Below are positions 12,904-22,651 of a DNA stretch of 64,000 nucleotides, piece by piece. Each line of letters begins with the position of its first letter. Position 1 is the first letter of the stretch. The translations under genes were made by a program, and so were the position numbers. The notes beneath the pieces were generated by a model that was not told where the DNA came from, searched no databases, and worked only from the letters and a program-made list of their open reading frames with translations. The stretch is from Stercorarius parasiticus (taxonomy: Eukaryota; Chordata; Aves; Charadriiformes; Stercorariidae). The stretch lies in assembly GCA_013396915.1 (NCBI GenBank), contig VWZL01002048.1:124001-188000 (forward strand), written 5' to 3'.

Positions 12904-14021
12904 TCTCTTCCTGAACAAGAGCCACTGTAAGGACAGAGCTGTACTGGAAGTGTGTGCATTGGGTGTTTTCCACATCAGTTTTTTTTCCTGGGGAACTTAT
13001 GAATATCAGAGGAATTTTTGTTTGTTTTTCCCCTGGAAGCACACAGTTCTGCTCTCTCCTTTCTGAGCACAGCACTGTATCAGTACTCAGTGTATTCGCC
13101 AGGCCAACCTCAGCAGCCTCTCCAGCAGTAGCATAGTTTTGTGCTATTTGGGGAAATTCTCTGACAAAGGAGTGTCACTGGTAGTGTTGATTTAAGGGGG
13201 AGTCCGTACCTTCTGCATGAGTGAGAGTTTCTGGGCACCGACAAACGAGAGAGCAAGTCTGCAGGATTAGAGTACAGAAAGGAGAAAATAGCTCAGTCTC
13301 CAGTTCAAGGTCTAAGGTGGCTGCTGAGTGATGAGTTGTTTGGAAATCCCAGGCCCAGCAAATGCTAAGCCTGTTGCCAAAAACATGGCCTCAGCAGAGG
13401 ATGCAGAGGAGAGCATCTTCTCTACAGCAAGAGGATGGGCTTAGCAAGAGCCTTGCAGGCTACCTGCCAGGCTTACCTCCTGACTTACTGCTGGTGAGCA
13501 AGAACATCTTCACTTGTTTCTGGCATGTCTTGTGTCTGTGGCCTGTAACAGCCTCAGGTGAGCTTGCGTTAAACTCCTCACTTTGAACCACAGGAATTCC
13601 AGTTAGTCCTTAGTAAAGGCAAGAAGCTTTCAAAGGAAGAGATTCAGAGAAGTAAGCCTCACAGCCTGGGAGTGAGACCAGGAACCTCCTGGCTGCTTTA
13701 GGACCTCTGTTTGTCACTGGCTTCATTCCCCTTCCCAATTCGTGAGAAAGCCCATGGAGAAGACCTCCCCGAAGAGCAGGACGAGGAGTGAGTTACGATC
13801 AGATTTGCCCACAAACTATAAAGCAGCCAAGGATTCCACCCTCCCCACAGGAACGTGAGCTGTGTGAGCAGCGCTTGCGTCTGAACCAAAGTTGTGGCAG
13901 GAGGTGAGGAAGCAGCAGGCCGAGTTTGGTGTAGGTTTGTAACCCTGTTTGCTTTTAACCTAGCTTAAAACCCAAGCGTCCACGGAGTAATCAGTTGTGC
14001 TGGTGCCTCTAGAATATTTAG

Positions 14022-14023
14022 AT

Positions 14024-14058
<35 letters not shown>
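14022..14058. repeat. (TTTA)n microsatellite
   Basis: About nine nearly perfect copies of the tetramer TTTA sit in otherwise mixed sequence. It is an uninterrupted tetranucleotide array and so probably length-polymorphic. Confidence 0.95.
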
Positions 14059-14060
<2 letters not shown>

Positions 14061-15042
14061 GTTTTACCCTCCCCAGACCCTTAGTTCAGTCACTTCTAGG
14101 AGGAAATTTGGGAAAACTGTGTTTTGCCCTGTTGCTGTGATTTCCCCATGCCTCAGCCCCTCCCATGCAGGCTGGACTACACCCCTGGCAGCCGTCTGGT
14201 CTCTGCCCCTCCTGCAAGAAGTAAGAGGCCGAAACAGATGAGATGAAGGTGAGGATCCTCCGGTAAGCCTATGGCTGTGTCTAGGACTGCATGGAAATCG
14301 CTTCTGGAGCTTCATTCGCTTTGATATATTCTTGGATGTGCAGCATGTGGATTTTTACCTTCTTGAATTTCGCCCTAAGCCTTGTGTTTGTCCAAACAGG
14401 AAAGCCTGCCCTGAAATCCAGACATGACCACACAAGACAGCCAACGTTTGTCTCGCTCGTGGTACAGGTCTCCTCAGGAAAAGAGCCCCGCCGCCTCAGA
14501 AAGTGCAGGGGACACTGGGGAGACAGATGCCAAAACCTCTCCTCCTCCAATTCAGTGATTCTCAAAGGCAGCTGCATCTCTGGAGAAGCAGGAGCAGCTG
14601 GAGCAAAAGAAAGGCCAAATGAGATGATGCCATTAGGATTATTTCATCTCCCTGTTGAACAGGAGCCCAGAGCAGTCCCTTTGTCGGTGAAATCCTCCTG
14701 TGTGGGGCTGTTAGACCACTGCAGGGCAGGGGCCACAAACACATGGAAGTCCTGGAGAGTTTCACACTCTGGCTGGGAGAAGATGTCCCAGAGAAATGGC
14801 CATGGGGGGATTTTTCAGCTCCTGAGCTATCTGTCATGGGGCACGCTGGAAGAAGCAGTGTTGAGGGGCGATAAAACTAGAGTGTATTTGACACTAAAAA
14901 AAACCAAACGAAAAAAAAATCAGTAAAGGGTAGATGGGACGCCAGGATAGCTTGTTTAGAAGGCAGCTAAATGGTGACTTACGTGAATAACACCATTTCC
15001 CTTCCCTGCAGAAAAAGCTTTCCACGTCCAACCCAAAACCTG

Positions 15043-15089
15043 CTGTTTTGTTGGGTTTTTTGTTGGTTTGGGTTTTTTTTGTTTTTCCC
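15043..15089. repeat. T/G-rich low-complexity tract
   Basis: The tract is T runs broken by G doublets and triplets, ending in TTTTTTTTGTTTTTCCC. It lies about 45 bp upstream of the solo LTR. Confidence 0.8.
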
Positions 15090-15380
15090 AAATGAATGCC
15101 GCAATGCATGTCTGCCTCTTTAAGGAGGGGGGTGTGCTGATTTTGGCTGGGGTAATTTTCTTCAAAGTAGCTAGTATGGGGCTATGTTTTGGATTTGTAC
15201 TGGAAACAGTGTTGATAATACAGGGATGTTTTAGTTATTGCTGAGCTTAGGCTGAGTCAAGGCCTTTTCTGCTCCTCACCCCACCCCACCAGTGAGTGGG
15301 CTGGGGGTGCACGAGAAGTTGGGAGGGGACAAGGCTGGGCCAGCTGACCCCAGCTGGCCAAAGGGATGTCCCATGCCATA

Positions 15381-15402
15381 TGATGTCATGCTCAGCATAT
15401 AA
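15381..15402 (+). promoter_or_regulatory. LTR promoter elements: CRE-like site and TATA box
   Basis: TGATGTCA (15381-15388) is a CRE/ATF-type site. A TATAA box follows at 15398-15402, inside the LTR and in the same orientation. These are the expected U3 promoter elements. Whether they still drive transcription is unknown. Confidence 0.6.
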
Positions 15403-15585
15403 GGCTGGGGGAATAAGAAGGAAGGGGAGAACATTTGGAGTGATGGCATTTGTCTTCCCAAGTAACCCTTATGTGTGGTGGAGCCCTGCTTTCCTTGGGG
15501 ATGGCTGAACACCTGCCTGCCCGTGGGAAGCAGTGAACGCATTCCTTGTTTTGCTTCGCTTGCGTGTGCAGCTTTGGCTTTGCCT

Positions 15586-15591
15586 ATTAAA
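15586..15591 (+). terminator. LTR polyadenylation signal ATTAAA
   Basis: ATTAAA lies about 185 bp downstream of the LTR TATA box and is followed by T-rich sequence, as expected at the R/U5 boundary of a retroviral LTR. Confidence 0.5.
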
Positions 15592-17824
15592 CTGTCTTTA
15601 TCTCAACCCACGACTTTTCTCACTTTTACCCTTCTGATTCTCTTCCCCGTCCCACCGTGGCAGGAGTGAGTGACCTGCTGCGTGGTGCTTAGTTGCTGGC
15701 TGGGGTTAAACCACGACAGGGTTTTGGCATAGACGTGATAACAGAGTGTGTCTCCCCCTAGCCCCCTCTTTTGCAGAGGGCTCATTCTCGCCAGATCCTA
15801 CCTCTAGTGCTCTTTGCATCTTTGTTGGCTCTATCTGCAGTATGCAAGTGCCTGTAAAGGGCTTGGAAGAGGAAAACATTAGATAGAGGTAATTATTAAT
15901 GGTAATGAGAACAGCTATGGAGGGGGACCGTACTTGGGCTGCGTTATACAGACACTTTGAAACCACCCACCTCTGCAAAGTAGCCTCTTTGCTTGCTCTG
16001 CTTCATCTTCATCCTCCTGTGTACCAATTACTCAACTCATTCCACTTCATGTTTTCTTTTCTTCTCCCTGGAATTTGGATGAAGTGCCCCTTTCTGTGGT
16101 CATGATATGCCTCCTCTGTGTCTTCCTCCTACCTTGTCATGTGTAAAGAAAAAACTGGGGCGGGGGGAAATAATTCTTTTAATCCCTTATGAGCCCTCTA
16201 ATGCCACTCACTGTGTCCTCTGATCCAAAAGCCACCCGAAGCGCTAGTGCAGATGCATTGCTCAGCTCCGACGGCTGGAAACAGTTGTTAAATGTTCTCG
16301 GTTGGGTACATGCAGCAAGGAAAAAGACCTTCGTTTCTTCTCTTCTAAGGCCTGGGAAGCTTCCCAGCTTCCCTGACAAAAAAGCCTCCCCTTTACAGGT
16401 TTCAGCATCTGGTGCTGTTGATCCCACTGATCACAGGAGGATCAGACGGAGGGGTCCTGCCAAGGATGGTCTTTCTCCCTGCCATCCAGAGAGTGCCTTG
16501 CAGTGCTTCCCATGTCATCTTGCCAGAGTCCTTGCAGCAGACTGGCTCTCAATCCCTGTAGAGCAATCCTACTTCACTTTTTGGAGGTGGTATGTCCTAC
16601 CAGACAGTTACTGGCCTGCAGTGGTGACCTGCTAAGGGACACTTGTCCTTAGCACCCTCAGCTCGACCCACAGGTGGCAGAAAGCCTCTACAAAAGCCAG
16701 CGTGTGAGAAGCCCATCTCTGCTTAAGCAGCAGGATGGACCTTGGCCAGGACAGATGCTGAGTGTGGTTCCTCTGCTGGCTGGTGCCAAGCTGCCTTCAG
16801 AAAGTTCACCTTGACTGCCAAAAGTCAGATCTCACAGGTACGCCGCGTTTTTTCGGGTGGGCAATCCCTAGTGCGTCCCACATTCAAGCACCACTTCACA
16901 AACCAGTCATTTCTGCTGTCCTTTGAAGCCAGGGATGCTTCTCTGCTGCAGCCTTCCTGCGTGTGCACAGGGGTGGCTGTTTAAAAGTTTCTCCCACCAT
17001 CGCCCCTCCATGGCCTGTCCATGGGGGAGTTGGGGAGTGCTCAGCAAACACACTGACTTCCAGCATGCAGCAAGCCCTGCACCCAGATGGTCTCCAGCCA
17101 AGAAACCTCATCCCTCATCCAGGGATCTAAACTAATGCACGATCCGTTTCGTTTCTGGCAGCAGTGGGGAAAAAGAGAGCCTCCAAAATCTGTAAGTCAG
17201 CCATCTCTCAAATTGTGTGGGATTAAGGAAAAGGTGCAGAATAGAAATAATTTCCATTGGGGAAAGCATATAATTTCATTTGCCCGGGAAAATAACACAC
17301 TGTCTTCATGTGTGTCTCCCAGAGACTTAAAAAGAATTACATGAAGGCCCAGAGGATGCAACTATGAGCGTGGTTTCTTTGGGGGCAAAGCAGGTGGAAG
17401 AAACTTTCCACCTCCCCCGTGTCCTGGAGGTCCACTTCCTTTGTAGTTGTGTTGGTAACTCCTTGTTCCCCCCTACCATAGACCCCCAAAATGAACATAC
17501 AGAATGAAAGACTGGAATAGGCCAGATGCCAAAATCCGGCAAGGAGGAGTTTTAAAACCAGATCCCACCCAATGTGGGATGCTGTATGGGGGAGCAGAAT
17601 GTCCTAATCCAGCTTTGCTACCAAAAAATGTTCCCATGCCCCAAACTTCGTGTCAGCCAGTGTTGACAGAGAGTCCACAGTGACAACCCTGGTGAGGGGC
17701 AGAAGCTGAACGCAGTGCTCCGTGTGCCAAGGGCTGGCTTTGCCGTCACCCGCCTTGTGTCCTGGATGCCCTGGGGAGCCCGACACTGGCCGGAGGTCAT
17801 GCTGTGCCCCAGCTCCAGCTGGCT

Positions 17825-17975
17825 GGTGGGATCTCCATCCAGCATGGCAGGCGGGACCTCTGTGTGGTGTGGTCAGCGGGACCTCTATCCAGCATGGTTG
17901 GTGGGACCCCCATGCAACATGGTCATTGTGACAGCCATCCAGCACGGTTGGTGGGACCTCTGTGCAGCATGGTTG
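17825..17975. repeat. 25-bp minisatellite, six units
   Basis: Six tandem units start at 17825, 17850, 17876, 17901, 17926 and 17951. The consensus is roughly GTGGGACCTCYATSCAGCATGGTTG split as GTGGGACC and CAGCATGGTTG halves. Unit 2 is 26 bp and the rest are 25 bp. Units differ from each other at several positions, so the array is old. The period is not a multiple of three, so no repeated peptide is encoded in one frame. Confidence 0.88.
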
Positions 17976-19396
17976 TGGGGCACGCATAAAGCCCAGACCC
18001 ACCTCCCCATAACCCCATGCTGGAAAAAGGGCAATGAGAACAGCAAGGCGAGGCAAGACTGCCCGAGAGCCTTTGATGTGCTCTCATTAGCTGGTAGGCC
18101 CAGGTTGTGCCATATTGCTGCAGACTCTGATCTCGCCCTGCTAATTTAAGACAGAAACTAGAACTTTTTATCCACCTCCCCCACCAAAATATGAAGCAAA
18201 AATCAACAGCAGGCCTTCTTCTGTCAGCTGTGATCCCATCAGCATCCACGGGGAAGGGGGACACCAGCAGGGCTGGGTGGTAGATGAGATGGATGGGTGC
18301 CACTTTGCAGCCTGTGCGTACCGAGGCAGCTAATAAAAGCAGCAGGCCTTGGCAGCGTTGGCTGTGTTTTAAAGAGACCATCTGCTCCCACCAGCCAGCA
18401 GACCAGCCACTCCGGCAGAGCGTGGCCAGACATAAAACGGGAGCTGGCAGGGACTGCCCCAACGGGACCGCATCTGCCAGGCAGCCCCCCAAAACCGCTG
18501 CGTGGTGAGGGCACTGCCCTGAAGGTATCCTTTATTTATTGACCAGAGCCACTTGATGTGAATTTCTCTGGTGCCTTCACTCAATTGTCACATGGAAATC
18601 AGGTCTATTAAGCAGCTTTGTGCTGCAGACATTATGGCACTATCCATTACTGCAAACTTTCATCTAATTATTGTTATTATACCTCCCGCTTCTGCTGTAA
18701 ATAAGATTGGAGGCTTTTTCTGGGTCTCTTGGAGGAGGGCGGGTGTGAATGGCTGCCCAGAAGTGCACAGGTGAGCGTGGCACTGGACTCCTCTCCTGCC
18801 TAGGACACCCTCCTGGAACAGCAATAGCTCGGGGTGATGATGGGTGGCTGCAGCTTCCTCACGGGTGGTGGCGGGAGCAGAGACAGTGAGCAGCTGAGCA
18901 AGGAGAGGTGCTGCTTCTTCAGCTGGGGGGGTTTGCAGATGGATGCTGCAAGTCTTGGCCAGCAGTGTGGCTGGTTCGTCCCGGAGGATGGCTCAGCAGG
19001 AAAAGGGGTCTGAGCCCCTCTCCCCACCAGCCTGCATGCACAGATAAACGTTCCTGATGCTCCCCCAGGATGTTCCTCACCTTGTTTTGCATTGAAATAG
19101 GGAATGGATTGGTTTGACTTTTTTAATTGAGTTGTCTCAAAACTTGATGGCAAATTTCTGTGAGTTCTGGAATGAATGGTAGTGAGTGTCCTGCCTCTCC
19201 GGGGACCCTCTGTCCATGTTGCTCGGGGGAGGGGGCTCTCCGTGTGCTTGTACTGGCTCCCAGGCACCCCAAATCCCCCAAGTCAAGTCCTACTGCCTGG
19301 GAACTGCCGTGGACCATGATGGAGGTGCTCTGCCTGCTCCAGGCCATCTGTCGTCAGTCATGCCACTGCTTCTGCTTGAGGTTTTTCCCCTTCTCA

Positions 19397-19438
19397 CTCC
19401 ATTCACATCTCTTCCATCTCCATTCACATCCCTTCCTC
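19397..19438. repeat. 21-bp tandem duplication, pyrimidine-rich
   Basis: CTCCATTCACATC begins at 19397 and again at 19418. The two 21-bp units differ by only a few bases. They lie within a pyrimidine-rich stretch at about 19380-19452. Confidence 0.75.
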
Positions 19439-19833
19439 ACTTTTCCTTCCCATAGGTGGTGCAGAAAACGGCCCACCCTTCAAAGAGCAGCAGTAATTCA
19501 CCGGCACCACATGGCAGGTGTTGTCCCAGCTGCAAGCAGGGGCCGGCCAGCTCCAGTCTGGAGATCTTTGGCCAAAGAGCAAGACATGCATCTCCAGCAT
19601 GGGCCCTGCAGCGCCCTGATGCTCCCCAGCACCCTGGAAATGACATGCCCATGTGTGCCCTCCCTCACCCGCTGTCACCTGCATCTTCTTGGTGTGCAAC
19701 CACTCCGTCCCTGATGGCACACCTGGTCCAGCACTGTTAGCCCTGGTGATTTTTTACTGTAAGATGCCAAAACTCTGTCACCTTGTTTGAAGAGCCGGGG
19801 CTGGGGGGGAGGGAGGAGGAGGGTGAAAGTCTA

Positions 19834-19845
19834 GCCATCTAGTGG
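19834..19845 (-). promoter_or_regulatory. CTCF-like core motif
   Basis: The minus strand reads CCACTAGATGGC, which fits the CTCF core CCASYAGRKGGC at all 12 positions. The two following consensus positions do not fit. CTCF binds such cores at insulators and loop anchors. A single core occurs by chance in long sequences, so occupancy is only a possibility. Confidence 0.35.
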
Positions 19846-21721
19846 ATGCTGCAATGAGATAGTGCTAACTTGAGCTGTCGTTGTTCATTTAAACTAATTA
19901 AATTACCAAACCCAAGGAATTTTGAAAGGGTCTTGAGAACTCCTGCCCTCCCTTCTCCCAAGCAAGTGTGCAGAGGGGCAGGTAGCCCTGCAACTGTCAG
20001 CCACAGGCTTTCTTGCAGCCTCCTCTGGAGCTGCTGATGGCGTCTCCTGTCAGGAGCAGAAGATGCAAGGCCAGTCTAATCCGCTCTGGCAGTTCCCTTG
20101 TCTCTAAGCATCATTTCCCCCCTCTTCTAGAAAACAAGCATGTTTAGCATTACATGGTTTCAGCATCTGAGTTGCCTGATGGCTTTAAAAGGGAGTAAAC
20201 ATTCATCCTGCTGACATGGCAATAAAACCGGTGCATCTGGAAGAGAGGAGTCAGCAGCAGATGTGCCCCTGCAAACTGCTTGCCGTGATGAATGCTCTTC
20301 CCAGATACTGCTAATCCCTTTTCTCTTGCTCCTAGGCCTCCTTAATTGTGCTCCCTGTGATTAAATAACTCTTTGAAGACATCACTAGAAGTTATTTCTT
20401 CCACGTGGGAATGCCGCTTGTCAGGTTCGTAGCCTTTGGCTTTAGGCGTAGGGAGCTCGTTTGGCAAGGGAGATGGGGAGGGCAGTGTCCGGGGTGCTCT
20501 GGTGCCCCCAAAGTGCTCAGGGAGAAGCCTCCACCAGAAGGTTAGGGCCACTCAGCTGCCTAGGAGAGGCGGTGGGCTTGGTGGGGATGTGACCAGATGC
20601 TCCATGTGAACCCAGGGATGACGAATTCCCAGGCAGCTGCTGCTTCCCTGGGGGTGTTTCCTCTCCCAGCTATCCAGGAAGAGCAAAGTGCATGGGTTTG
20701 TGGAGGAGAGTGGTGCCGTGGCTGGGGCGATGTGTTAAATCAGGCCATCCTTTTTTGAGCAGAGGGGAAGTGGCTGCTGGTTTCCAGCCTCGGCAGGCTT
20801 CCTCACGGACGTGGTACCCAAAGCCTGTTTTTTTGAAGGATGCTGAAGCCTCGGTCTGCAGGAGGGACACAAAAGCCCAACGGGGCTGCAAGAGTGTCCA
20901 AGAGGCTTTGCCAGAGTGCAAGTCAGGAGGGAACTTATGTTACAGGTGCCTACACCAAAGAGAAATACCAGACGCAGGTGTTTTCTGCAGGATGGGACCT
21001 AACGTGGCAGGGAGCCGGCAGCGGTGGTGCTCCATCCTCTGCATGCCATGCTCACAAATGCTCCTGGGGGCAGGCCCATGATCCCGTGGCAGCCCACCCC
21101 AAGCCCACCCAACTGCCCACCCTGAAGCTTGCACCCGGCTTCCCTGGGGCGGAGGACGCAGGTCCCCGTAGATAGAGGCAAGCGATTGCCTGAATATTCA
21201 TGTATCGGCAGGCAAGCTACAGCAGGCCCTTGTTACAAACTGCTACCCAAACTGCTTACATCTATAAATGAGGGAAATAAATAAACAGATGCTTGTTAAT
21301 TGACTTAATTACCCACCAGCAAACAGGAGACCGGGAGCACATCAATAAAAAATGTTTTAAAAAGCAACTCATAGTGATTCTTTTCCATATGCAAACCACG
21401 CCGGTCTCTTCTGTGTACAATAGACTCCTCAAAGACAAGAAAAGGATTTTCATTACACGGGAAGGAGGGATCAAAGTCTGCAAATTAGGGCTGTGGCCCA
21501 ACATGAGGCCCAAATTTATGCCCTCTTCCCAAATCCTAAGCTCTTTGAAACTCAGGCTGGGCCAGCATTTAACATATAGCCATGCCAGGAGTTACTGCAA
21601 ACAACCCTCCTTGGGCAAGAGAAACCCAGCAGCTGAGGTAATCCTTCTTGTTTTCCAGCGAGGAGCAGGCATGAAGGAGAAGGAGGCGGGGCTGGGGAAC
21701 TCTTAAAGATTTTTTTATTGA

Positions 21722-21737
21722 TTTTTTTTTTTTTTTT
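21722..21737. repeat. Poly-T run (16)
   Basis: An uninterrupted run of 16 T follows a shorter T run at 21710-21717. There is no sign of a processed pseudogene next to it. Confidence 0.9.
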
Positions 21738-22635
21738 CAGAAGATGCTTGAGCAAAAGGGAAATGGAAGAACTGTCGTCCCCCTCACTGCCATGTGGCCG
21801 TGTCCAACCTGAGAGCGCAGGATAACTCCGATGTGCTCCTGATGGGGTTGATGCTCGATGAGAATACCCACAGACGAGCACTGAACCAGCAGACTGGAAT
21901 GGATAAATAAGAACTACTGCCGGATCTTGTGGCCAGACCCCTGGATCTTCTGTCCTGGAGTGGACGCAGAGAGTCCTGCGCAGACCCTGGCGCAACACTG
22001 CTGAACCCGGGAGCAGGGACCTGCCCCGCACCTCTGGACGGAGAGCTCTGTCCCCATCCTCCAGCTTTCTGCATGCCCCTTCCTGGCAGCCCTTAACCTC
22101 TCATGGGGAATTTCTGTCGGAGTCCACCTGAATGAAACCCAGACCACGATGTGGTCTGTTGACCAGAGCTGTGAAAGCTGTCCTCTCGTGTGACCTCGAT
22201 CATGACAACACCAGAAAAACCTCCAACCCTGCAGAAATGGCCATGCCAAGCTCCAAAGTCTGCAACAACTTGAGTTTTAAACTATTTTTTTTTTTTTCCC
22301 CCCACTTTCTAGAAGCGACTCCCCCTGTGTGGGTGCTGCCAGCTCAGCAACGCAGAAAGGAATCGCTGCTGCAAACTGCCTTGTGCACACACCCCGAGAC
22401 CCGCAGCCAAGACAGGTACCTGCCCTTTCCCAGCCTCCTTTCCCAGCGTGTTTGCTCTGTTCCTGGTCTGGCAGGGAGACTGTGTGGAAAAACCAGTGTG
22501 GGTTCCCTCGGGACTGCTTGCAATCAGCCTCCAGTGCCGTTACCTGTGTATCACGCAGCCCCATAATTTAATGAGTGCCCCCAGGGCAGGCAGGTTATGA
22601 AAGAAGCCCCATTAGCGTGCCCCTTGCTGCCTCCC

Positions 22636-22651
22636 TGACGTCAATGTGACG
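22636..22651. promoter_or_regulatory. CRE palindrome plus half site
   Basis: TGACGTCA at 22636-22643 is the full CREB/ATF palindrome, and a TGACG half site follows at 22647-22651. CpG-containing CREs are depleted by methylation in inactive DNA, so a retained site is mildly suggestive. No TATA box or transcript start is evident nearby. Confidence 0.35.

Larger units (their letters stand above)
12904..15134. other. Unique non-coding sequence with simple repeats
   Basis: No recognisable exon. An open frame of 211 codons (plus strand, 14291-14926) starts with a hydrophobic stretch. It has no family motif, and its length is about what chance gives in a window of this size. The stretch holds a (TTTA)n array at 14022-14058 and T/G-rich DNA just before the LTR. 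Confidence 0.6.
15135..15718 (+). mobile_element. Solo LTR of an avian endogenous retrovirus (ERVL-like)
   Basis: This 584-bp element starts TGCTGATTTTGGCTGGGG and ends TTAAACCACGACA, giving TG...CA termini. Its body matches from memory a well-known avian LTR: AGCTAGTATGGGGCTATGTT near the start, TATTAAACTGTCTTTATCTC and GGTGCTTAGTTGCTGGCTGG near the end. It contains a CRE-like site and TATA box near 15.39 kb and a polyadenylation signal at 15586. The five bases before it (GGGTG) and after it (GGGTT) match at four positions, fitting a decayed 5-bp target-site duplication. No gag, pol or env flanks it, so it is a solo LTR left by recombination. The ERVL class assignment is from memory and less certain than the LTR call. 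Confidence 0.9.

Noticed and set aside
12447..12959. A 170-codon minus-strand frame that looks like a gene because of [12 protein letters not shown]
   Set aside because: The recognisable part is the ORF2 tail of the antisense CR1 element; the ends are flanking chance sequence.
14291..14926. A 211-codon plus-strand frame with a hydrophobic N-terminal segment, suggestive of a secreted or membrane protein
   Set aside because: Its length is near the chance maximum for a window of this size and base composition. It has no recognisable domain, and the sequence after the hydrophobic part has no family-like pattern.
16668..16681. CCCACAGGTGGCAG, resembling a CTCF site
   Set aside because: The left half of the core does not fit the consensus (three mismatches), unlike the site at 19834.
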